Source of the DNA: Pedobacter hiemivivus
Lineage (GTDB): Bacteria > Bacteroidota > Bacteroidia > Sphingobacteriales > Sphingobacteriaceae
Direction: 5' to 3'
NCBI RefSeq assembly: GCF_004331685.1
Contig: NZ_SJSM01000008.1
Span: forward strand, 146,323 to 210,322
Length of the DNA stretch: 64,000 bases
Shown here: in pieces, positions 44,598 through 51,938 of the stretch
Position numbering within the stretch: position 1 is the stretch's first letter
Layout of the letters: each line of letters starts with the position of its first letter
The notes under the pieces: model-generated
The model's database searches: none
Seen by the model: the letters and a program-made list of their open reading frames with translations, nothing else
Told to the model about the DNA's origin: nothing
Position numbers and translations under genes: made by a program

Positions 44598-45368
44598 ATG
44601 AAGAATAGAATTATTAACCAGATTGTATTGCTGATATTGGTTTTTACGGTGTTTACAGCCAATGTTAATGCTAAGCCGCCTAAATTTAAAGCGCTGGTAC
44701 TTACAGAGCGGGGAGGAGGGCATGAAGGTTTTGTAGTCGCAGCCTTGGCTTGGCTTAATGATTTTTCGGTAAATCATAATTTCGAAATTACAATCATCAA
44801 TAATCTTAAAGATGTAGATGCAGATTATCTTTCCAATTATAAGTTGTTTATTCAATTGAATTATCCGCCTTATGCATGGACGGATCAGTCTAAAGCAGCT
44901 TTTGAGCGATATATTGAAAAGGGACGTGGCGGCTGGGTTGGTTTTCATCATGCCACCTTGCTTGGTGAGTTTGATGGCTTCCCAATGTGGAATTGGTTCT
45001 CGGGTTTTATGGGCGGCATACGTTTCAAAAGTTACATCGCTGCCCGTGCTTCGGGTACCGTACATATTGAAGATAAAAAGCATCCGATAATGAAAGGCTT
45101 GCCCGCTTCATTTGTTATTCCCGACGACGAGTGGTATACTTTTGATAAAAACCCGAGATCAAATGCTAAGGTACTGGCCAATGTAGATGAAGCGAGCTAT
45201 CAACCTGCGTCTTCCATTAAAATGGGTGATCACCCAGTGATCTGGATCAATGAAAAAATGAAGGCCAGAAATGTTTATTTCCTGATGGGACATCATGCCA
45301 ATTTACTGAAGTCTGAAGAATTTAAAACCATGTTTGGAAATGCCATTTTATGGGCAGCCGGCAAATAA
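44598..45368 (+). CDS. ThuA-domain periplasmic protein (PUL2)
   Basis: 256 aa from ATG 44598; the ATG at 44526 lies inside the GH9 gene and would add 24 non-signal residues. Signal peptide ends near VNAKPPK. The rest is one ThuA-like, class I glutamine-amidotransferase-fold domain: KALVLTERGGGHEGF, GRGGWVGFHHATLLGEFDGF, HIEDKKHPIMKGLPASFVIP, DDEWYTFDKNPR and a terminal VYFLMGHHANLLKSEEFKTM. ThuA proteins are frequent beside sugar-catabolic genes, but their reaction is not established. A diverged paralogue lies convergently at 47667-48512, so PUL2 ends flanked by two versions of the fold. Confidence 0.82.
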   Translation: MKNRIINQIVLLILVFTVFTANVNAKPPKFKALVLTERGGGHEGFVVAALAWLNDFSVNHNFEITIINNLKDVDADYLSNYKLFIQLNYPPYAWTDQSKAAFERYIEKGRGGWVGFHHATLLGEFDGFPMWNWFSGFMGGIRFKSYIAARASGTVHIEDKKHPIMKGLPASFVIPDDEWYTFDKNPRSNAKVLANVDEASYQPASSIKMGDHPVIWINEKMKARNVYFLMGHHANLLKSEEFKTMFGNAILWAAGK

Positions 45369-45378
45369 AGAACACACC

Positions 45379-46581
45379 ATGACCAAAGCTATTCCAGAAA
45401 AAATCCAAAGGATTTTATCGATTGACATCATGAGAGGATTGACCCTTTTTCTCATGCTTTTTGTAAATGATCTGTATGAGCGGGGTGTTCCTCGTTGGTT
45501 GCTGCATACAGAGGGTGAGGTGGATGGGATGGGCTTGGCCGACTGGGTTTTTCCAGGTTTTTTGTTTATGGTTGGGATGTCCATTCCATATGCAATTACA
45601 TCCCGTAAAAAGAAAGGGGATTCAGATCTGTATATTTTCTCGCACATTATCATTAGAACATTGAGCCTTTTGCTTATAGGTGTATTAATGCTCAACTCCG
45701 GGCGTTTAAATTCCGCGCTCACGGGTATGGACAATAACCTCTGGGCAATACTACTTTATGTTTCTATTTTTCTGATCTGGAATAATTATCCGGAAAAAGA
45801 GAGTCGTAAATATTGGTTTAGTGGATTAAGAATATTAGGCTTTATTGGGCTGATTGTGCTTGTGGCCATATTCAAGTCAGGTAAACCCGAACATCCTTCC
45901 TGGTTGAAAATTGAATGGTGGGGGATTTTGGGATTGATTGGCTGGGGTTATCTTGTAGCTGCACTAGGTTGTTTGTTTTTAAAGTCAAAACTGTTGCCGA
46001 TTGCCGCTTTATGGATATTTTTCATTGGATTGAATGTCCTCTCCCAGCTTGGAATGTTGGGGTGGCTTGACTTTTTAAATCCAGTGTTCGGGGTTATAAT
46101 AGATGGAAACGTACCTTCAATTGTTTTGGCTGGTTTAACGGTGGGACTGTTGCTTGGACAGAAAGAAATGAGTTCAAAAAGAATAGCTTTAATCATTGCC
46201 TGTTTAGGGGTAATTTGCCTTGGACTTGGTTTTTTTCTTCGCAACTGGTTTATCCTTTCCAAAATATTTGGTACGCCGAGCTGGGCAATGGTTTGTAACG
46301 GTATCAGCATGCTGATCTATGCACTTTTGTTTTTCCTGGTGGATATAAAAGGTAAAAGCAGTTGGGGCTGGATGTTTGGGGCTGCCGGTAAAAATTCTTT
46401 AACAACTTACCTGGCACCCGATGTGATTTACTTTATGAGTTGGGGTATGGGATTGCATATTTTTATCTATAAACAAGATGCAAATCAGCTTCTAGCGGTT
46501 GTAGGCTCACTGGTCTGGGCATTGGCGATGATTGTATTTTCTATTTTGCTTTCAAAAATTAACATTCGTTTAAAACTCTAA
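45379..46581 (+). CDS. DUF5009/HGSNAT-like membrane acetyltransferase
   Basis: 400 aa from ATG 45379; an ATG at 45334 overlaps the ThuA gene and adds 15 unlikely residues. About 10-11 membrane helices. The N-terminus RILSIDIMRGLTLFLMLFVN followed by H43 (WLLHTEGEVDGMGLADWVFP) and GFLFMVGMSIPYA matches the heparan-alpha-glucosaminide N-acetyltransferase (HGSNAT) family, in which a luminal/periplasmic His carries acetyl across the membrane to a terminal glucosamine. In this PUL it could acetylate a glucosamine released by GH9, or another sugar hydroxyl. Substrate is inferred from family and neighbours. Confidence 0.8.
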   Translation: MTKAIPEKIQRILSIDIMRGLTLFLMLFVNDLYERGVPRWLLHTEGEVDGMGLADWVFPGFLFMVGMSIPYAITSRKKKGDSDLYIFSHIIIRTLSLLLIGVLMLNSGRLNSALTGMDNNLWAILLYVSIFLIWNNYPEKESRKYWFSGLRILGFIGLIVLVAIFKSGKPEHPSWLKIEWWGILGLIGWGYLVAALGCLFLKSKLLPIAALWIFFIGLNVLSQLGMLGWLDFLNPVFGVIIDGNVPSIVLAGLTVGLLLGQKEMSSKRIALIIACLGVICLGLGFFLRNWFILSKIFGTPSWAMVCNGISMLIYALLFFLVDIKGKSSWGWMFGAAGKNSLTTYLAPDVIYFMSWGMGLHIFIYKQDANQLLAVVGSLVWALAMIVFSILLSKINIRLKL

Positions 46582-46634
46582 ATTGTATAAACCTTAAATA
46601 GAAATATAGCTACTACATTTAAAACTTAATAAAC

Positions 46635-47663
46635 ATGATAAAATTAACTCCATCTCTGGTATTGATCTGGCTTATAGGCTGTACTTGCGTTGTTCAGGGA
46701 CAACAGAAGGCACAACAACAAACAAATGTTTCGAAAAAGGTAACTGTAGCTTACGTTACTTCCTGGACCAGTGTAATGCCTGATCCGGCATACATCACAC
46801 ACATAAATTATGCCTTTGGGCATGTAAATAACGATTTTAATGGGATTCGTATTGACAATGAAAGCCGACTTAAAAGCTTGACCGATTTGAAGGCTAAATA
46901 TCCCAAGTTAAAGGTTTTAATTTCTATTGGTGGATGGGGCAGCGGAAGGTTTAGTGAAATGGCTGCACTTGAAGACAATAGAAATAAGTTTGCTGAAGAT
47001 TGTCTAAGGGTAATAAATGAATTTAAGCTTGATGGGATTGACATTGACTGGGAGTATCCTACAAGTGCTGCGGCTAAAATATCATCCGCTCCAGAAGACA
47101 CGCAAAATTATAGCTTAATGATGAAGGCCATCAGAAACAAGATTGGGACAAGCAAATTATTAACACTGGCCTCTGTTGCTGATGCAAAGTATGTCGATTT
47201 TAAGACCATCGAGCCACTTGTCGATTTTGTGAACATTATGACTTATGATATGGGCAATCCCCCTAATCACAATGCAGGTTTATACCGTTCCAAATATACC
47301 GGCTGGATTAGCGTGGATGAAGGGGTAACTGCGCATGTAAAAGCAGGAATGCCTTTAAATAAATTAGTTTTGGGCATTCCTTTTTATGGACATGGAAAAA
47401 ACGGTGTTGCTAATTTTATTGATTATAAGGAAGTGGTAAAATTAAATGGTTTTAAAAATCAATGGGATGATGAGGCTAAAGTACCTTTTTTGGAAAATGA
47501 CAAGGGCGAATTTGTATGCTCTTATGAAAGTCCTGAATCCATAGCAATAAAATGCAGTTACATCCTGAGTCGCGGGATGCTCGGTGCTATGTATTGGGAG
47601 TATGGCGGAGATACTGAAGATGGGGTTTTAAGAAAAGCCGTCTATTCAGGCGTTAATAAATAA
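46635..47663 (+). CDS. GH18 chitinase-like enzyme (PUL2)
   Basis: 342 aa with an N-terminal signal segment (about 1-24). It is a TIM-barrel GH18: AYVTSWTSVMPDPAYITHIN, the SxGG motif KVLISIGGWGSGRFSEM and the full catalytic motif LDGIDIDWEYP with D133, D136, D138 and acid E140. It then has VDFVNIMTYDMGNPPNHNAG and a C-terminal GMLGAMYWEYGGDTEDG. All residues for the GlcNAc-assisted mechanism are present, so it should cut beta-1,4 bonds next to N-acetylglucosamine (chitin or chitooligosaccharide). No carbohydrate-binding module is present. It differs from the PUL1 GH18, which has the Endo-H-type DFDDEY. It is the last gene of PUL2. Confidence 0.92.
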   Translation: MIKLTPSLVLIWLIGCTCVVQGQQKAQQQTNVSKKVTVAYVTSWTSVMPDPAYITHINYAFGHVNNDFNGIRIDNESRLKSLTDLKAKYPKLKVLISIGGWGSGRFSEMAALEDNRNKFAEDCLRVINEFKLDGIDIDWEYPTSAAAKISSAPEDTQNYSLMMKAIRNKIGTSKLLTLASVADAKYVDFKTIEPLVDFVNIMTYDMGNPPNHNAGLYRSKYTGWISVDEGVTAHVKAGMPLNKLVLGIPFYGHGKNGVANFIDYKEVVKLNGFKNQWDDEAKVPFLENDKGEFVCSYESPESIAIKCSYILSRGMLGAMYWEYGGDTEDGVLRKAVYSGVNK

Positions 47664-47666
47664 AAC

Positions 47667-48512
47667 TCAGCCGCGTTTTTTATCCGCGCCAAGCCACAAC
47701 AAGCCATTGATGATCATTTTATTCTGAACTTCATTGTCGAAAGTCAGAGAAAGCGTTTTATTGGTTTTATGTTCATAATCAATGTCGTTGTGGCCCATGT
47801 TTACATACATCATTTTATATTTTTTATTGCTCCACACTACCGGATAATAACCACTATGCCAAATTTCGTAGTCCTTTGGGCCGGTACCTAAAGGGAAGCT
47901 GCTACTGTCTATAGCGAGCAAAATATCGATATCGGGGTTCTTTCGTAAATCATTTTGCCAACGGTACCATTCATTTGGTGAAGATTTAAAAGTTACAGGA
48001 AGCTGCTTTGTCACTGGGTGCTTTTGATCCTCTACTCTTAAAATGGCCGATGTTGGTCTCCATGTATTACTGCCGTAGGCACCAGAGCCCAAAAATTCAT
48101 GATGGTACCAATCCCAATTATCCGGGTATGTCGATTTTGCCAGTGCGAAGGCTGCGAAATGAAAGCCCATCCACCCCCCACCGTTTTTCATGTACGCTTC
48201 AAAAGCAGCTCTTTGTTCAGGTGTCTCTGGTCTGGTATCCAGAAATAAAACAACTTGGTATTGTGATAGAAATTTTGGATTCATATTACTCCAGTTAGAG
48301 GTAGTGTCATAACTGAATTGATACTGTTTGGCCATTTTAGGGAACCATTCATTAGCCTCATGAACATAACTGATATGGGCCTGGTCATTTTTTGCTGTAT
48401 AAAAGGCAATGACTTTGAACACAGGTTTTTGGATGTTTGCTAGGGCATGGAAACCTGAAAAAAGCAAAATGCAGAGCAAGGTAACCCGAATGGTTAAATG
48501 TGAAAATATCAT
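47667..48512 (-). CDS. ThuA-domain periplasmic protein, convergent with PUL2
   Basis: 281 aa from the ATG complement at 48510-48512. Longer in-frame starts up to 48680 would add 56 basic residues ahead of a proper signal peptide (MIFSHLTIRVTLLCILLFSG...ALA), so they are rejected. The ThuA-like domain has FKVIAFYTAKNDQAHISYVH, GGGWMGFHFAAFALAKSTYP, LRVEDQKHPVTKQLPVTFKS, SPNEWYRWQNDLRKNP, YYPVVWSNKKYKMMYVNMGH and a terminal NGLLWLG. It is a diverged paralogue of 44598-45368 with the same block order. Its stop lies 3 bp from the GH18 stop. It is divergent from PUL3 susC, so the two may share a regulatory gap. Confidence 0.82.
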   Translation of the reverse strand: MIFSHLTIRVTLLCILLFSGFHALANIQKPVFKVIAFYTAKNDQAHISYVHEANEWFPKMAKQYQFSYDTTSNWSNMNPKFLSQYQVVLFLDTRPETPEQRAAFEAYMKNGGGWMGFHFAAFALAKSTYPDNWDWYHHEFLGSGAYGSNTWRPTSAILRVEDQKHPVTKQLPVTFKSSPNEWYRWQNDLRKNPDIDILLAIDSSSFPLGTGPKDYEIWHSGYYPVVWSNKKYKMMYVNMGHNDIDYEHKTNKTLSLTFDNEVQNKMIINGLLWLGADKKRG

Positions 48513-48562
48513 GTTTTTGGGAATTTTAGTTGTTCTTAACCTAATATATAAGTTTTTAGGAT

Positions 48563-48620
48563 AAAAACATAAGGCCCGGATTCTTAAAAGCTTATTTAAA
48601 GAAGGTATGGGCCTGTTTTT
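48563..48620. terminator. Terminator-like hairpin inside a divergent intergenic gap
   Basis: aaaaaca-ta-aggccc (48563-48577) pairs with gggcctgttttt (48609-48620), leaving a 2-base bulge. Each strand ends in T5. Because the flanking genes diverge, it cannot be an ordinary end-of-operon terminator; it would act on a leader or insulate the two promoters. Confidence 0.5.
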
Positions 48621-48631
48621 GAGCCTTATTT

Positions 48632-48672
48632 CATTTTTTTTGAACTTTTTTTTGATGTTTTTATAGTGTATC
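48632..48672 (+). promoter_or_regulatory. T-tract upstream element of PUL3 (paralogue of 34449-34490)
   Basis: Blocks ca-T8-gaac-T8-gatg-T5-atagtgtatc lie 165 bp before the -33 box. Between the T-tract and the promoter, further shared words occur in the same order as in PUL2, such as aagtgtattg (48746-48755 region) and atatttttcttg. Confidence 0.5.
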
Positions 48673-48796
48673 ACCATCAAAAATAGAAAGTCGCTTTACA
48701 GTATGATAATCAGTGGAAAACCTTATTTATTCTTGCGATTTAAGTGTATTGTATTTTGTTATATCTATTTGTTTTTCAATTAGTTATGAAATATTT

Positions 48797-48831
48797 TTCT
48801 TGTTCTTATGCTTTTAATCGAATAGTTTTAC
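48797..48831 (+). promoter_or_regulatory. Putative PUL3 promoter
   Basis: TTCTTG (48797-48802), 20 bp, TAGTTTTAC (48823-48831). The layout equals the PUL2 promoter base for base in the -33 box and spacing. The susC ATG is 33 bp after the -7 box. Confidence 0.6.
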
Positions 48832-48863
48832 CTCACCATTTATAATTCTAACCAAGCAAAAAG

Positions 48864-51800
48864 ATGAAAAAAAGAATTACACTACTAATTGTGTTCTTTC
48901 TATCTGCTTATGTATTGTCCTTTGGTCAGGGGCGAGACATAACAGGGACTGTGAAAGAAAAAGATGGATCACCATTACCTGGTGCATCCGTAAAACTTAA
49001 AAATTCTAAAATTGGTGCATCCACCGGCGCAGATGGGCGGTATAGTATTTCTGTTTCTGGAAATGCGGTATTGATTTTCTCAGCGGTGGGTTTTACTACA
49101 CAGGAAGTTACTGTAAACAATCGCAACCAGATCAATATAACTTTGGTTGAAGAATCACAAGGTCTCTCTGAAGTAGTCGTGATCGGTTATGGAACAGCAC
49201 AGAAAAAGGATGTAACCGGCGCCATTTCAAGTGTGAAAGCGGTGCAGCTGGAAAATGAAAACCCGCAAAGTGTTGCAGATATACTAAAGGGAAATATTGC
49301 GGGCCTTTCCGTGAGTATGAATACGAGTGCCAAAGGTGGTGGTGACCTATTGGTAAGGGGCAAGACAACGTTAAGTGCGGGTACTGCGCCATTGATTGTA
49401 TTGGACGGTGTAATTTACAACGGACAGCTTTCAGACATTAATCCGAATGACATTGAATCAGTGGATGTATTAAAAGACGCTAGCTCATTAGCCGTTTTTG
49501 GTGCAAAGGCTGCTACAGGTGTAGTTGCAATTACCACCAAAAAGGGAAAAGGTGATACACCAACAATAAACCTCAATTCAAACTTTGGAATTGCTACGCT
49601 ATCTCAGAATATGGACGTTTATGATGGACCTGGTTTCATCAATTGGCGTGGAGATGTGATGAGAAGTGGTGCCGTTACGGCTCCCTATCTTTATAATGAT
49701 CCAAGGAATCTACCTGAAGGGGTAACGATGACCCAATGGTTGAATGGGCAAACGGGCGATCCAGTAGATCTATGGCTCAATAGATTGGGACTGGTAGCCA
49801 ATGAAAAGAAGAACTACCTGGATGGCAAAACGATAAACTGGTATGATGAAATTTTCCGGACTGGGCTCCGTCAGGATCATACTCTGAGTATGAGCGGTAA
49901 AAAAGAGGAGATCAGTTATTACATGTCTTTAGGTTATCAGAAAAATGAAAATGTAATCAAAGGCGCAGAATTCAATACATTCCGGTCCAGGGTTAATCTG
50001 GAAGGGCAAGCTGCAAAATTCCTGACTGTAGGTTTAAATCTACAGTTTGCCGCAAGAGATGAAGGTTCTATTGCAGCAGACTGGACCCAGTTGACCAATC
50101 TTTCTCCTTATGGTGATATGTATAATGCAAATGGTACGTTGCGCAGGATCCCAACCGACGACAATGGATTAAATGCCAGGAATCCATTCCTTAACATGAC
50201 CTATAATGATCGTTTAGATAAGCAGAATACGCTATTTGCAAGTCTTTTTGCGAGAGCAAAACTGCCTTTTGGAATTACCTATCAGATTAACTTTAGTCCA
50301 GGACTTGATTCTTATCGTACATTCAACTACAGCTCGTCTAGAAATCCAAACGTGACTACCCCAGGCGGGGTTGTGACAAGGGCTAATGAAACCAGGTATA
50401 ACTGGCAGGTAGATAATCTGTTGAAATGGAACAAGACCGTTGGTGTTCATAGTTTTGATGTTACTTTATTGGCTAATGCAGAAAAATACCAGACCTGGTG
50501 GACTGAGGCAGGGAATCAGGGACTTATTCCCGATGATCTTCTGGGCTTTCATAACGTATCAAGTGGCATTAAAGCGAGTGTCAATAGTGAGGACAAGGTG
50601 TATACTGGAGATGCTTTGATGGCCAGGCTAAACTATAGCCTGATGCAGCGGTACAACCTAACCTTGTCTGTTCGCCGAGATGGTTATTCTGTTTTTGGTA
50701 TCAATTCAAAAAGAGCAACTTTTCCGGCAGCAGCCTTCGCATGGAACTTTACGGAAGAATCATTCCTTGAATCCGTTAAATGGTTGAATTATGGAAAACT
50801 GCGCGTGTCTTATGGTATCAATGGCAACAGAGATCTTCGTAATCCTGATAACGGGACTGTTGATCCATATGCGGCCTTATCGCAGTTAAACATAGGGAAA
50901 TATCAAACGGTAAACAGTTCTGGAGCAGCTTCAGAAGTAAATACGGTAGTCATTGGTACACGTTTAAGTAATCCTGATCTTAAATGGGAAGAAACAACTT
51001 CTCTAAATGTAGGACTTGATTTTGGTATATTGGATAGCCGGATTAGTGGTTCAGTAGATGTGTATGATAAAAAAACGACTGATTTGCTGGTAAGGCCCGC
51101 TCTTCCACCGGTTTCAGGGTATCTAAATTACTATTCTAACCTTGCGGAGGTAAACAATAAAGGATTAGAGATCAGTCTAAACTCTAGAAACATTACAGAA
51201 GGTAATCTGACCTGGAACACCAGCTTTAACTTTTCTTTGAACAGAAATAAAATCGTCAGGTTGACAACTAGTGCCAATGAACCTGCAAATGGGTGGTTCA
51301 TCGGGAAGGACATTGACGTGATCTGGGATTACAAGATTCTTGGTGTATGGCAGGAAAGTGAAATGGCCGAAGCCAACAAGTTTACTAAGGGCGCAATTAA
51401 AGCCGGAGATTTTAAGTTGGAGGATGTAGACGGGAATTATCTTTATGATGATGCCGATAAACAATATCTTGGTTACAAGACACCGAGGTTTATGTGGGCG
51501 ATGAGAAATGAGTTTAATTTATTCAAAAAATTCGATTTCTCCTTCCAGTTGGTTTCAAACTGGGGACAACAAAGACAATACAACCAAGCTAAGAACCAAC
51601 CGGGTAGCGTAGGTTTTGCCCGTATGTCTTCCTATGTTCAGCCTTATTGGACGCCACAAAATCCAATTAATGACTTCTCACGCCTAAATTCAGGCACGAG
51701 CGGAACGAGTTTCAATGTGTTTCGCAAAAGTTCATTCGTTCGGTTAAATACCATTGCATTAGCCTATTCCTTACCACAAAGCATTTTAAGTAAGGTGAGG

Positions 51801-51938
51801 ATAAAAAATGCAAAGGTTTATGTGAATGCCAACAATGCAGCTGTCTTTACGGATTGGAAATACTGGGATCCTCAAAATGATCCCGATGATGGTCCTACGC
51901 CAACATTCTATACCCTAGGTCTTAATATCTCATTATAA
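48864..51938 (+). CDS. SusC/RagA TonB-dependent outer-membrane transporter (PUL3)
   Basis: 1024 aa with a signal peptide (cleavage near LSFGQGRD, residue 23). No STN domain. The mature start GRDITGTVKEKDGSPLPGAS is the carboxypeptidase-regulatory-like domain. The plug (about 90-230) has SEVVVIGYGTAQKKDVTGAI and DINPNDIESVDVLKDASSLA, then the barrel ends FYTLGLNISL. It imports the PUL3 oligosaccharide with SusD3. Its stop codon overlaps the next ATG by one base (51938). The first codons and upstream 230 bp match the PUL2 leader and its relict 31-codon ORF. Confidence 0.94.
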   Translation: MKKRITLLIVFFLSAYVLSFGQGRDITGTVKEKDGSPLPGASVKLKNSKIGASTGADGRYSISVSGNAVLIFSAVGFTTQEVTVNNRNQINITLVEESQGLSEVVVIGYGTAQKKDVTGAISSVKAVQLENENPQSVADILKGNIAGLSVSMNTSAKGGGDLLVRGKTTLSAGTAPLIVLDGVIYNGQLSDINPNDIESVDVLKDASSLAVFGAKAATGVVAITTKKGKGDTPTINLNSNFGIATLSQNMDVYDGPGFINWRGDVMRSGAVTAPYLYNDPRNLPEGVTMTQWLNGQTGDPVDLWLNRLGLVANEKKNYLDGKTINWYDEIFRTGLRQDHTLSMSGKKEEISYYMSLGYQKNENVIKGAEFNTFRSRVNLEGQAAKFLTVGLNLQFAARDEGSIAADWTQLTNLSPYGDMYNANGTLRRIPTDDNGLNARNPFLNMTYNDRLDKQNTLFASLFARAKLPFGITYQINFSPGLDSYRTFNYSSSRNPNVTTPGGVVTRANETRYNWQVDNLLKWNKTVGVHSFDVTLLANAEKYQTWWTEAGNQGLIPDDLLGFHNVSSGIKASVNSEDKVYTGDALMARLNYSLMQRYNLTLSVRRDGYSVFGINSKRATFPAAAFAWNFTEESFLESVKWLNYGKLRVSYGINGNRDLRNPDNGTVDPYAALSQLNIGKYQTVNSSGAASEVNTVVIGTRLSNPDLKWEETTSLNVGLDFGILDSRISGSVDVYDKKTTDLLVRPALPPVSGYLNYYSNLAEVNNKGLEISLNSRNITEGNLTWNTSFNFSLNRNKIVRLTTSANEPANGWFIGKDIDVIWDYKILGVWQESEMAEANKFTKGAIKAGDFKLEDVDGNYLYDDADKQYLGYKTPRFMWAMRNEFNLFKKFDFSFQLVSNWGQQRQYNQAKNQPGSVGFARMSSYVQPYWTPQNPINDFSRLNSGTSGTSFNVFRKSSFVRLNTIALAYSLPQSILSKVRIKNAKVYVNANNAAVFTDWKYWDPQNDPDDGPTPTFYTLGLNISL

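Larger units (their letters stand above)
48513..48863. promoter_or_regulatory. Divergent regulatory region between ThuA gene and PUL3 susC
   Basis: 351 bp without a gene. It contains a terminator-like hairpin (48563-48620), the PUL3 T-tract element (48632-48672) and promoter (48797-48831). From about 48632 to the susC ATG it is a collinear paralogue of the PUL2 leader. Confidence 0.6.

Noticed and set aside
47667..48680. Longer start for the convergent ThuA gene at 48680
   Set aside because: The extra 56 residues are basic and precede a clear signal peptide; the added region also lies over the terminator-like hairpin and the PUL3 T-tract element.
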